The notes under the pieces are model-generated. The model saw only the letters and a list, made by a program, of their open reading frames with translations, did not search any database and was not told the origin of the DNA. DNA of 36,869 nucleotides. Source: CAYLMM01 sp964384825 (GTDB lineage: Bacteria; Krumholzibacteriota; Krumholzibacteriia; LZORAL124-64-63). This document shows positions 1 through 7,865 of this stretch, one piece after another. The stretch covers positions 1 through 36,869 of the forward strand of contig CAYLMM010000026.1 in assembly GCA_964384825.1 (NCBI GenBank), written 5' to 3'. Each line of letters opens with the position of its first letter. Positions within the stretch are counted from its first letter, which is position 1. The position numbers and the translations under genes were made by a program.

Positions 1-44
1 AACGCGACAGGCGAATCGTTTCCGAAATTTCTTCAACTGCCGTA

Positions 45-80
45 AAAGTAAGGCACCCGATTTCCAGGGGGCCTTACTTT
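45..80 (-). terminator. Intrinsic terminator of the PhnD-like gene
   Basis: The arms AAAGTAAGGC (45-54) and GCCTTACTTT (71-80) are perfect inverted repeats. Inside them CCC (56-58) can pair with GGG (67-69) across one mismatch. Read on the minus strand, the hairpin lies 40 bases after the stop of the PhnD-like gene and its distal arm runs into CTTTTA. Position and symmetry fit an intrinsic terminator, although the T tract is short. Confidence 0.6.
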
Positions 81-120
81 GAGTAAATGGGCCAACTTCT
101 GGATGCACAAACGGCACGGA

Positions 121-1005
121 TTACATCACACCGATAACCTTAAGGCAGGCGGTAACGTCGGCGTAATTGGCAGGGCGTTTCCAGTTGAATACCTTGGCTG
201 CTTCCAGCGCAGGATGTTTGCTATTCAGAACGTACAGCAGTCTTGCAACGGTTTTCCTCATCTTTGGAGACGCATTGGCACATGCAGCCAGCGGCCATTC
301 CGGATATAATACGGTGCTGTGAACGAACGGGAACCCGTCATTGACCGGGTTTATGATAGTAAACGCATTCATGTCGATTTTACCTTCATCAGCCATTCGT
401 TCAAGGGTATCTGATCGAACGGTGCCCACATCGACGACACCGTCTTTGACTGCCATTACGACATTGTCATGCGTTTTCCCTTCCAAAAATGCTTTGCAAT
501 CTTTTTTAGGATCAATGCCATGTTCTAAAAGCAACCGCCAGACCATATGGGCGCCGCCAAACGAACTATATTCAACGCACATGAATTTCCTTCCCTTAAC
601 ATCTTTCAGGCTATTGATATTGCTCCCTTTGCGTGTAAAAAGGACGCCTCCGAACTGGTCCAAGGCATTCTGGCCCTTGCGGTTGCCTAATGTTAATATT
701 GCATCCAGCCCATATTTGTCTTCAAATCTGGCATAGTAAGCGGAATTGGCCAGTAGAAAATCAATTTTTCTGTTTTCGAGTGCCGGTTCTATCTCCGTAA
801 ACTTCAATGGCATGACACGGACATCCATTTCTAAACGTCCTGACAAATATTCTGCTGTGGGCCCCCATTGTTGAATGGCCTTTTCAACCCCCCGCTTGGC
901 CAGTACGCCTATGTAAACCGGAGGTTCGGCCAAGGCAGGTTGAGTCGGACACAAGAATGCAATAACCAGCATGAACACGACAGCTAATCCATTAGTTTGT
1001 TTCAT
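121..1005 (-). CDS. PhnD-like periplasmic substrate-binding protein
   Basis: A 294-residue exported protein of the PhnD / phosphate-phosphite-phosphonate ABC binding-protein superfamily. A signal peptide (about residues 1-26, ending PALA) is followed by a two-lobe binding fold: YIGVLAKRG, the WGPTAEYLSGRL stretch, FLLANSAYYARFE, and GGVLFTRKGSNINSLKDVKGR leading to the second lobe. The ATG is preceded by AGGAAGG at good spacing. No permease or ATPase gene lies next to it. In Desulfobacterota-like genomes such domains also occur as sensor inputs fused to histidine kinases, so the ligand and role are open. A hairpin terminator follows, and a GEMM-like riboswitch lies in the leader, so expression is probably tied to cyclic dinucleotide levels. 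The family is clear; the substrate is not. Confidence 0.85.
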   Translation of the reverse strand: MKQTNGLAVVFMLVIAFLCPTQPALAEPPVYIGVLAKRGVEKAIQQWGPTAEYLSGRLEMDVRVMPLKFTEIEPALENRKIDFLLANSAYYARFEDKYGLDAILTLGNRKGQNALDQFGGVLFTRKGSNINSLKDVKGRKFMCVEYSSFGGAHMVWRLLLEHGIDPKKDCKAFLEGKTHDNVVMAVKDGVVDVGTVRSDTLERMADEGKIDMNAFTIINPVNDGFPFVHSTVLYPEWPLAACANASPKMRKTVARLLYVLNSKHPALEAAKVFNWKRPANYADVTACLKVIGVM

Positions 1006-1057
1006 AACGAACCCTTCCTATGATTTTCGATAGTAACCCTCTGTTCACAATAGAAAC

Positions 1058-1185
1058 GCCGGGCTGCCCCACATTGGCAAATCGGCTTTCTGTTTTAGTA
1101 ACAGGCAACCCGGCTGTCTCTGTAAGACCCGTGGCTTTCCGTCCCCTGGTCACCCAAGGTTTGGCGTTTCCAGCCCACTTAGCCC
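1058..1185 (-). promoter_or_regulatory. GEMM-I-like (c-di-GMP/cGAMP) riboswitch with expression platform
   Basis: Read on the minus strand, the leader of the PhnD-like gene contains GGAAACGCCAAACC, then GGGACGGAAAGCCACGGGTCT, then GACAGCCGGGTTGCC. These match in order the conserved GEMM-I blocks (GGCAAACC, GACGCAAAGCC, CGGGTCT, and the GCCGGGTTGCC type common in Geobacter-like genomes). The two departures from consensus, G to C in the first block and C to G in the second, look compensatory. The 3' strand GCCGGGTTGCC (1104-1114) is complementary, with one G-U pair, to GGCAGCCCGGC (1058-1068). That provides a switch hairpin about 53 bases before the start codon. Ligand choice (c-di-GMP or 3',3'-cGAMP) cannot be fixed by eye. 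Confidence 0.7.
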
Positions 1186-1819
1186 AAGTTTTTAGCGGTG
1201 TCAACCGCCACATGGAATTTAGGGGACATTTTCAACCGTTGAATTTTTCATCCCCCACCTTTCTGATGCGGGTAGTCCATGCCACGCCAGTCCAGAATAG
1301 ATGGACAGGTCTCTTTCCCATCGGGCAACTCATCCGGTTTCCAGCGTTACAGGCCAATTCCCCACTTTCACCATCGCAGCCGTCGGCCAACGTGTTCGAA
1401 TGTTTAGCGGAGTGCCTGTATTCTGCCGGAAGCGGTTCCGGCCGACACCGCAAATGTCATTTTTTTTCTTGTGAGCCTCTCAGATATTCGATATGTGTAA
1501 AAATACATCAGACTGCAATGACAGACCGCCTTTCAACCAGAGCAGTGAGCGAGAGTGGCTTATTCACCGGACGATGGACATAACGGATCGTCCTCGGGGA
1601 ATAACTGAAACCGTGCTGGTTTAAATCACGCATTCATTTTCTTTTTGTATTTCATTCCGACGCGCAGATACAGTAATCGTTCAACAACGCCAGCCAGCCT
1701 GATTATCAATCGATTCTCAACTCAGCGATTTACCTGAATTGCGCGTTTTAGAGGCAACGGAAGCGCGTTACCCGCACACCCTTTGTCAGGATCATCGTAA
1801 ATGTGAAGGGAACCTCAAA
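1186..1819. other. Intergenic region, no gene recognised
   Basis: About 630 bases between the riboswitch leader and the TIR gene. Short open frames exist on both strands, but none has a recognisable domain, a good ribosome site or convincing codon use. The minus-strand part next to the riboswitch presumably carries its promoter. The plus-strand part before 1820 presumably carries the promoter of the TIR cluster. I could not single out convincing hexamers. Confidence 0.4.
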
Positions 1820-2335
1820 ATGGCCTATCTTGATGACCGAACCCACGATGTCTTTATAAGCTATGCCCATGGCGACGACGACGTATCGGATTGGGTCAGG
1901 GATTTTGCCAAACACTTGGAAAAGGAATTGAAGAACCAGCTTCGCATCAAGGAAGACCGCACCACCGAGGTCGACGTGGTCGTCTGGAAAGATAATCGAT
2001 TGCCGCAGCAGGGCAATTTAAGCGAGCGTCTCAAGCATGAAATCAATGCGTCTTCCTTTTTTCTGGTGATCATGTCGGAGTTATATTTACGATCCGAGTG
2101 GTGTGAAAAAGAAGGCATTATGTTTGTCAACGCGTTGAAGGACAAAAGCGACATCCGAATTTTCATCGCCGAAAAAGAAAAAACCGACAAGAACAAGTGG
2201 CCGGACTATTTAAAAACAGACAAAGGAGAGCCACTTCTATATCAACCCTTTCACGAAGAATTTGACGTGGGCGATATTGAAACCATTCCGATGAAGACGC
2301 CGCAAGGGTCTGCCGATCCAAGGGCGGTGCGCATC
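1820..2335 (+). CDS. TIR-domain protein, interrupted by assembly gap
   Basis: The start is ATG at 1820, preceded by AAGGGA. The reading frame begins MAYLDDRTHDVFISYAH, a classic TIR box 1. The box 2-like VVVWKDNRLPQQGNLSERL follows, then SSFFLVIMSELYLRSEWCEKEG. The S-x-WC-x-x-E pattern there places a glutamate where catalytic NAD-cleaving TIRs have theirs (family knowledge). The frame enters ten Ns after DPRAVRI. Just past the gap it would read LNPEQVRRF and stop at 2377, but gap length is unknown, so that junction is unreliable. The protein may continue into the next frame as one longer polypeptide. Together with the TIR-like and nSTAND1 genes downstream it probably forms an NAD-depleting immune-type module (inference). 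Confidence 0.8.
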
Positions 2336-2345
2336 NNNNNNNNNN
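2336..2345. other. Assembly gap (10 Ns)
   Basis: Ten undetermined bases lie inside the TIR gene. A run of ten is a common scaffolding placeholder, so the true distance and reading frame across it are unknown. Confidence 0.98.
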
Positions 2346-2403
2346 AACTGAATCCCGAACAAGTTCGCCGGTTTTAAAAATATTCCTTAAATGTCGGCTC
2401 CAG

Positions 2404-3354
2404 TTGTTTGATCTCAAGCATCTCTCTCCCGTGGATATTCGGGCGCCATCCAAGAAAATCTTTCTGGCGATCAGTCCGGAAGGAAACGCGCGCGGCCATC
2501 GTTCCGCGCTATCGACGTTGCTTGCTGCTCAAGAAGACATTTTCATTCTGCCTCATCCCGAGCCGAACACAAAGGAAGCTTTCGAAGCGGCGCTCAAGAC
2601 CCAATTGCCTCAATGTTCCCTTTTTGTTCAGGTCCTGGATCGTTCAAAAGGCCTCTATTTATCCGAAAGGACGACCGGCTTTGTCGGCCATCAATACGAG
2701 GTCGCAAAAGCGAATGGAAAGAAAGTCCTGCAATGGATGGATCCCGAACTCGATGCGAAGAGACTAGAAGACGGCGACTACCAAGATTTTTTGCTTCAAC
2801 TGGAGCCGCTGAAAAATAATGGAACGCTTTTTACAGGTTCCCTGGAGGACTTGGCTCAGAATATTTGCGATCAGCTCGAGAATGTAAACCGTTCAACGAC
2901 GCAGCTTGCCAAATCAGCGTGTTTTATCGCAATCAAATCGGACATCCAAGACAAGGATTATGCTGTAAATATTGTCGGGAAAGCACTCAAAGGTGTGCAA
3001 TCTGACTTGCTGATGAACTTGATCATTCCAGGGCAAGAAACCAAAGCCAAGGAACTCGACGAATTAATTGATGTGTCGGACGGTGTGGTTTTTGTGTGGG
3101 GTGAAGTCGAACCGCGTTGGGTTATAAATGAAATCAGGCGGTTTCATGAGGTTCCGGCGCAAAAAGCCAAGGTCGGTGCTCTGGCCATCTGCGATCCTTA
3201 CCCCAAGTCGGTAACCCTTGATTTGGAAATCATGGCCATGAACCTTTCTGCGGGCGTCAATAGTGAGATAAAGCAGTCGGATGTCAGCAATTACGTTCAC
3301 GAGCTTCGAAGGTCCCTTCTGGAAAAGGAGGATTCGCTTTCAGGTTCACGATAG
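2404..3354 (+). CDS. Two-domain TIR-like / DUF4062-like protein
   Basis: The frame is open from the gap, and the first candidate start is TTG at 2404, so the true N-terminus may be fused to the TIR gene. Two alpha/beta domains are visible. The first (about residues 12-155) starts SKKIFLAISPEG and contains QCSLFVQVLDRS and a YEVAKANGKKVLQW segment, like TIR-like or DUF4062 modules. The second (about 165-290) starts ACFIAIKSD and contains DVSDGVVFVWGEVEPRWVINEIRR, a pattern I associate with TIR-like domains that accompany STAND NTPases. I see no obvious SxWCxxE catalytic motif, so this looks like an adaptor or sensor. It ends 13 bases before the nSTAND1 start. The poly-T/poly-A run at 2371-2380 is a plausible place for an indel separating it from the TIR domain. 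Confidence 0.7.
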   Translation: MFDLKHLSPVDIRAPSKKIFLAISPEGNARGHRSALSTLLAAQEDIFILPHPEPNTKEAFEAALKTQLPQCSLFVQVLDRSKGLYLSERTTGFVGHQYEVAKANGKKVLQWMDPELDAKRLEDGDYQDFLLQLEPLKNNGTLFTGSLEDLAQNICDQLENVNRSTTQLAKSACFIAIKSDIQDKDYAVNIVGKALKGVQSDLLMNLIIPGQETKAKELDELIDVSDGVVFVWGEVEPRWVINEIRRFHEVPAQKAKVGALAICDPYPKSVTLDLEIMAMNLSAGVNSEIKQSDVSNYVHELRRSLLEKEDSLSGSR

Positions 3355-3367
3355 AACGGTGACCCGA

Positions 3368-4495
3368 ATGAAACAATACATCAGGAATTGGCCCGCTATG
3401 CCCTACCCGGGCATGCGATCCTTCGAGATAACAGACAAATACGATGAATCGCTGATTTTCTTCGGTCGCCAAAACCAGGTCTATGAACTGATCGATCGGC
3501 TCGCCGATTCCCATCTGGTTGCCGTGCTCGGTCCGTCGGGTTGTGGAAAGTCTTCATTGGTGCGAGTCGGTCTCATTCCGCATCTCGATTCGGGTTATCT
3601 CTACAAGGCCGGCGCACGTTGGGTGACGACAATTATGGAGCCCGGCGGGCACCCCGTTAGGGGCCTCAGCCAAGCATTGGCGAAAGCCGTCACGAAATCA
3701 TCCGTTTCCGGCGACCGTGCTCAGGTTACCGATATCGAATTGGATTTGGAAAAACGTCTCAATCAACGGCCGGACGCTCTCGTACAGTTCAGTGAACAGA
3801 TTTCCCCGAAATTGGGTGAAAGAACCAATCTGCTCATTTTAATCGATCAATTCGAAGAGATATTCAGAACGGACCTGACATCGTCCGATGAAGCAACCCA
3901 TCTGATCAACCTGATTCTCAATGTATTTCACGCCCGACCGGACCGCTTTTACATCGTCATAACCATGCGTACGGATTACTTGGGTCAGTGCGCCCATTAC
4001 CTGGGGTTGCCGGAAGCCCTGAATCAAACGCAGTATTTGACGCCAAGACTCAATATAGAGGAATTGCGTGAAGCAATCGTACAGCCGGTCCAACTCGAGG
4101 CCTACGGCGGGAGGATCGAAACGCCTCTGGTGCGGCGGATTCTCAATGAGATGAGCGAAGAGGCCACCTACGACCCGGACCGTCTGCCGTTGATGCAGCA
4201 CGCACTGATGTGGATGTGGCAGGACGCCGTCCGGAGGTCCGAAGAAAACCATGCGCACCCTGTGCTAAAACTGGCGGATTATGAGAGGTTCGAAGGGCTG
4301 GCCGATTGCCTGTCAAAACACGCGAACGCTGTAATATCGAAGCTTTCGGCGTCTCAGCAAAAAATTGCCGATGTCATGTTCAGCTTGTTGAGCGACTTCG
4401 AATCCGGCGAGCGGGTTGTCCGCAGGGTAACGACGCCCTCGGAGATCGCTGCTGTCGGTGGCTTTGACGTTAAGGCGGTGGTCGCCGTAACATAA
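3368..4495 (+). CDS. nSTAND1 NTPase, N-terminal half up to an in-frame TAA
   Basis: ATG at 3368 (GTG at 3359 is an in-frame alternative) opens MKQYIRNWPAMPYPGMRSFE, the typical nSTAND1 entry. FFGRQNQVYELIDRL leads to Walker A GPSGCGKSS (residues 55-63). Walker B-like LLILIDQFEEIF lies near residue 155, the arginine-bearing strand VITMRTDYLG near 200, and the helical segment DRLPLMQHALMWMWQ near 280. The frame stops at TAA 4493-4495 (codon 376). The very next in-frame codons resume the expected family sequence and stay open to 5719, so this is the front of a longer receptor. The stop may be a nonsense mutation, a sequence error or a recoded codon. STAND NTPases act as ligand-triggered switches that oligomerise and activate attached or partner effectors; the upstream TIR proteins are the likely effectors. 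Confidence 0.85.
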   Translation: MKQYIRNWPAMPYPGMRSFEITDKYDESLIFFGRQNQVYELIDRLADSHLVAVLGPSGCGKSSLVRVGLIPHLDSGYLYKAGARWVTTIMEPGGHPVRGLSQALAKAVTKSSVSGDRAQVTDIELDLEKRLNQRPDALVQFSEQISPKLGERTNLLILIDQFEEIFRTDLTSSDEATHLINLILNVFHARPDRFYIVITMRTDYLGQCAHYLGLPEALNQTQYLTPRLNIEELREAIVQPVQLEAYGGRIETPLVRRILNEMSEEATYDPDRLPLMQHALMWMWQDAVRRSEENHAHPVLKLADYERFEGLADCLSKHANAVISKLSASQQKIADVMFSLLSDFESGERVVRRVTTPSEIAAVGGFDVKAVVAVT

Positions 4496-5719
4496 AAAAT
4501 TGCGAGTGAAAAGAATTGTTTTGTAAGGTGGAAAAGTAAACCGGAAAAGGTCGATGTAACTCACGAGAGCCTCATCAGGCAATGGGATGCGCTGGAAAAG
4601 AAGACCCGGGAAAAGGCAAAGGCTGCGGCCACCTATCAAGAACTGAAAAGACCCGCCCACAGCTGGCAGGCATGCGAAGGCGGGTTGTGGAAGGCCATCG
4701 GCGGCCTGAGGCGGGGCCTCGACCTGCGGCGCGCCGTCGAGTGGCAAAAACAATGGGGTGCGCTATGGTCGACGGCGCATGCAAAAGATATCGCCGCGGT
4801 GGAGAAGTTCGTCCACGCCAGCCGCATATTCGAAAGAATAAGATGGGGAACGTACATCGTTCTGGTCGTTCTGGCTCTTTTGGGGTTCAAATTAATACTG
4901 GACCACATCTCCACCCGGGAGAAACTGCAAATCGAAAAAACGTTGAGGGAGAAGGCTGAGAGATACAGAGACGACGCCGAGTTTTTAAGAGACGAGGCCA
5001 TGAAGAACGAATCGCAACTGGGGGCAAACCTGTCGCTGACGCAAACCGCACAGGGGTACTCAACAGCCGGCATGATTCTGGCTTTGGATGTACTGCCCAG
5101 AGGAGAGGTAAAACGGCCATACGTGCACAAGGCTGAGCGTGCCCTTTACGCCGCTTTACACGTTCCCCACGAGGTTTCGATACTGGAAGGGCACGAAAAC
5201 GTGGTCGAGTTCGGCGCCTTCAGCCCGAATGGTAAATGGGTGGCGACCGGGTCCTGGGACAAGACCGCCCGTATTTGGAATGCCGAGACGGGGGATCTGA
5301 TGCACATACTGGAAGGACACGACGGCGCCGTATCCTATGTCGCCTTCAGTCCTAGCGGCGATGCCATCGTCACCGCCTCCCTGGATCCCGTCGCCCGCGT
5401 CTGGGATGTCGAAACCGGCCGCAAGATTCACGATCTGAACGGCCATACGGGAATGATCCAGCAGGCCGTTTTCAATCTGCAGGGCGATCGGCTCGTCACG
5501 GCGTCTTCGGATTTCACGGCGCGTATTTGGGATGTCGAAACCGGTGAAGTGATCCATGTTTTAAACGGCCATGACGATGTGGTCGAACAGGCCGTTTTCA
5601 ACCCCCAGGGGACATTGGTCCTGACCGCTTCATGGGATAAGACGGCCCGCATCTGGGATGCCAAAACCGGACGACTGATCCATCAATTAAACGCCATCCC
5701 CGCCGAAGACGGAAGGTAA
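4496..5719 (+). CDS. nSTAND1 receptor C-terminal half: arm, TM helix, WD40 repeats (truncated)
   Basis: In the same frame as 3368-4495 and directly after its TAA, the translation continues through VTHESLIRQWDALE, the conserved DxSHESLxRxW motif that closes nSTAND1 modules. A helical arm follows, then a hydrophobic segment YIVLVVLALLGFKLIL (about 4855-4905, probably membrane-spanning), a charged coiled-coil-like stretch, and WD40 repeats from about 5160. Four complete repeats show GH...DKTARIWDAETG-type ends. A fifth should begin after LIHQLN, but the sequence switches to unrelated GC-rich DNA there and ends in IPAEDGR and a stop at 5719. The C-terminus is therefore artificial or truncated. 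If translated separately, ATG 4685 is the first methionine, but it would discard the HESL motif, so reading the two halves as one gene is better supported. Confidence 0.75.
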   Translation, partial: KIASEKNCFVRWKSKPEKVDVTHESLIRQWDALEKKTREKAKAAATYQELKRPAHSWQACEGGLWKAIGGLRRGLDLRRAVEWQKQWGALWSTAHAKDIAAVEKFVHASRIFERIRWGTYIVLVVLALLGFKLILDHISTREKLQIEKTLREKAERYRDDAEFLRDEAMKNESQLGANLSLTQTAQGYSTAGMILALDVLPRGEVKRPYVHKAERALYAALHVPHEVSILEGHENVVEFGAFSPNGKWVATGSWDKTARIWNAETGDLMHILEGHDGAVSYVAFSPSGDAIVTASLDPVARVWDVETGRKIHDLNGHTGMIQQAVFNLQGDRLVTASSDFTARIWDVETGEVIHVLNGHDDVVEQAVFNPQGTLVLTASWDKTARIWDAKTGRLIHQLNAIPAEDGR

Positions 5720-6951
5720 ACAGCCCCGAGCAGGGCGCGCCCGCGGGCTCCGGTAACCGCGGGCAATCCCGTCGGCTCGCCCCTCAGCCTCCGGTATCCC
5801 AACGCCACCAGATCGACGGCCTCGCGGTTGTCAACGGTGATCACCCCGGCGTGCTCGCCGGGCAGTTCGTCCAGCAAACGGACCGGGATGTCGCAGACCG
5901 GCGCGACCTGCATGCGGAGCATCGTCAACAGCCGGTTGCGGAAATCGATATTGCGCGCGCCGCCGCCCGCGAGATACAGCCCTTCGAAACCGCGGCCGTC
6001 GGCAGGCAGTTCCGGCAGCCATGCCGCCACCGCCGCGTTGATACGCTCGGCGATCAGGGAAGCGGTGGCCGTCGCGGCGGTGGCCAGCAGATCGGAGGTC
6101 GCGGCCGCCAGCCGGGGATGTTCCGCCAGCCAGCCCTCGAGCAGACCGCCGGTGAAGTCGTCGCGATGGAGGCTGCCGGCCCGGGCGACGGCCCCGCGCA
6201 GACGTTCGGCCAGATCGCTGAAGGCCTCGGAATCCACCGCGCCCGAGGCCGCGGCCTGTCCGTCGCGATCGAAGAGCGCGCCGTCCGGCAGCTTCGATGC
6301 TGCCAGGGTGTCGATCAGGGCGTTGGCCGGACCGATGTCGAAGGCCCGCACCAGGGACGTCGGATCCCCGGCAGCGGCCGGCGGCAGCAACGTGGCGTTG
6401 GCGATGCCGCCCAGGTTCAGGATGATGCGGCAGAGATCCGGATGACGGCGCAGCAGGATGTCGGCAGCCGGCAGGATGGGCGCCCCCTCCCCGCCCAGAG
6501 CCAGATCGGCCGCGCGCAGATCGGCGACCGTCGGCAGCCCCGTGGCCTCGGCCACCTCGGCGCCGCAACCCAGTTGCAGCGTACCGGCCGGACCGAGATG
6601 GGCGACGGTCTGGCCGTGGGATACCGCGAAGGTCGGTGCGGGGCCGTCCCATTCGGCCATGGCCATCAAGGCCGCGCGGCCGAAGACGCGGCCCACCTCG
6701 CGGTGCAGCCGGGCCATGTCCGCGGCCGATCGCGGCTCGCCGGCGGCCAGCGAAAGCAGTTCCCGCCGCGTGCCCGGCGACCAATCCGCGGTCAGGAAGG
6801 CGGCCCCGGTCGCGACGCAATAATCCCCGTCGCGCCGGAACGAAGCGACCGCGGCGTCGATCCCGTCGATCGACGTGCCGCTCATCAATCCGACGCCGAC
6901 GAATTCCTCGACGGCGGCGCCCGGTCGCCGCGATTTTCGCCACCGGATCAA
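5683..6951 (-). CDS. anmK: Anhydro-N-acetylmuramic acid kinase AnmK
   Basis: Phosphorylates and hydrolyses 1,6-anhydro-MurNAc to MurNAc-6-phosphate in cell-wall recycling. The signature VGVGLMSGTSIDGIDAA lies near residue 20, VSHGQTVAHLG further in, LNLGGIANATLLP and FDIGPANALID in the middle, and YLAGGGARNIDFRNRL near the end, all in family order. The likely start is TTG at 6951, whose TTGA overlaps the murQ stop, giving 422 residues, somewhat longer than usual at the N-terminus. The end VTGARGRALLGAVYLP is the expected C-terminus. The last few codons before the stop at 5683 lie in the foreign low-GC segment, so the native stop was probably lost at the join. The MurQ gene immediately upstream consumes the product, so the two form a recycling pair. 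Confidence 0.92.
   Translation of the reverse strand: MIRWRKSRRPGAAVEEFVGVGLMSGTSIDGIDAAVASFRRDGDYCVATGAAFLTADWSPGTRRELLSLAAGEPRSAADMARLHREVGRVFGRAALMAMAEWDGPAPTFAVSHGQTVAHLGPAGTLQLGCGAEVAEATGLPTVADLRAADLALGGEGAPILPAADILLRRHPDLCRIILNLGGIANATLLPPAAAGDPTSLVRAFDIGPANALIDTLAASKLPDGALFDRDGQAAASGAVDSEAFSDLAERLRGAVARAGSLHRDDFTGGLLEGWLAEHPRLAAATSDLLATAATATASLIAERINAAVAAWLPELPADGRGFEGLYLAGGGARNIDFRNRLLTMLRMQVAPVCDIPVRLLDELPGEHAGVITVDNREAVDLVALGYRRLRGEPTGLPAVTGARGRALLGAVYLPSSAGMAFN
5690..5700. other. Abrupt composition junction
   Basis: Left of about 5692 the sequence still follows the WD40 repeat pattern (LIHQLN, expected to continue with a GH motif). Right of it the text is GC-rich and matches the C-terminus of a convergent anmK gene. 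No insertion-sequence end, tRNA or direct repeat marks the change. Confidence 0.75.
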
Positions 6952-7865
6952 GACGGATCCTCCAGCGCGGCGCGCAACCGGCCGCCGACAGCGTCGAGAC
7001 GGACCGCGGCCGCGGCGGGATCCAACCCGCGCAGCGAGGCCAGCACGGCCGTCTTCACGTCCCAGTCGGAAGCCGTGAGCAGGTCGTGCGCCGACTCGTA
7101 ATCCACCTCCGCGAGCAGCATCACCAGCCCCACGGCCCGTTCGGTCAGCTTGGCGCTGGTCGGACGCACGTCCACCATCAGATTGCGGTACACCTTGCCG
7201 ACCAGCACCATCACGGTGGTCGACAGCAGGGTCAGCATCATCTTCTGGGCCAGGGCCGCCTTCATGCGCGTGGAGCCGGCCACGGCCTCGGGCCCGGTCT
7301 CGGCCACGACCAGATGATCCACGAAGGGCAGCGGCTCCTGGGGTCGGTTGCAGACGAGGTATCCGGTCAGGGCCGACCGATCGCGGGCCTCGCGCAGGGC
7401 GGCCTGGGCGAACGGCGTGCGATAGCTGGCGCTCAGGGCGACGACGCCGTCTTCGGGTCCGACATCGAGATCGACGATCGCGGCCACCGCGTGCTCGGGA
7501 TGGTCCTCGGCGCCCTCGCGCGAGAGGATCAGCGAAGGCGGACCGCCGGCGATCACCCCGACCGCGCGCGACGGATCGACCGAGAAGGTGGGCGGCAGCT
7601 CGGCAGCGTCCAGGACGCCGAGCCGGCCGCTGGTGCCGGCGCCGACGTAGATCAGCCGCCCGCCGCGGCTCCAACGCTCCGCGACGGCGGCGGCCAGGGC
7701 CGACAGATCGTCCAGCACGCCCTCGACCGCGGCGAAGGCCGTCCGGTCCTCGGCGTGGATCATGTCCATGATTCCGCGGGGCGACTCCAGATCGATCGCC
7801 GCGGTCTTCTCGTTGCGTCCTTCGGTCGCCAGGCGACCGAGCAGTTCGAAGAGCGACCGGTTCAA
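6948..7865 (-). CDS. murQ: N-acetylmuramic acid 6-phosphate etherase MurQ
   Basis: Cleaves the lactyl ether of MurNAc-6-phosphate to GlcNAc-6-phosphate and D-lactate in the cytoplasm. The N-terminal family hallmark LATEGRNEKTAAIDLES is present, followed by the SIS sugar-isomerase fold: GGRLIYVGAGTSGRLGVLDAAELPP binds the phosphate. The family motif ETGPEAVAGSTRMKAALAQKMML lies near residues 190-212, and KVYRNLMVDVRPTSAKL near 225. At 305 residues it is full length. The start is TTG, with TTGA shared with the stop of the large upstream C25 gene. Its own TGA overlaps the TTG of anmK. These overlaps imply translational coupling of three genes, with transcription probably from the promoter at 12175-12203. 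Confidence 0.95.
   Translation of the reverse strand: MNRSLFELLGRLATEGRNEKTAAIDLESPRGIMDMIHAEDRTAFAAVEGVLDDLSALAAAVAERWSRGGRLIYVGAGTSGRLGVLDAAELPPTFSVDPSRAVGVIAGGPPSLILSREGAEDHPEHAVAAIVDLDVGPEDGVVALSASYRTPFAQAALREARDRSALTGYLVCNRPQEPLPFVDHLVVAETGPEAVAGSTRMKAALAQKMMLTLLSTTVMVLVGKVYRNLMVDVRPTSAKLTERAVGLVMLLAEVDYESAHDLLTASDWDVKTAVLASLRGLDPAAAAVRLDAVGGRLRAALEDPS

Noticed and set aside
1020..1583. Plus-strand open frame of 187 codons and two minus-strand frames (992-1213, 1232-1453)
   Set aside because: The region contains a riboswitch leader on the minus strand. The apparent peptides are translations of the structured RNA and have no recognisable domain.
2346..2377. Continuation of the TIR frame to a stop just after the gap
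   Set aside because: It depends on the ten Ns being the true length. The frame relation is arbitrary, so I ended the TIR feature at the gap.
4313..4784. Minus-strand frames opposite the STAND gene near its in-frame stop
   Set aside because: No domain or ribosome site. The plus strand carries the conserved HESL motif across this segment.
5692..5697. Integration of the TIR/STAND cluster as a genomic island at anmK
   Set aside because: No attachment site, integrase, IS or target duplication is visible, and the WD40 gene is cut mid-repeat, which fits an assembly join better than a clean insertion.
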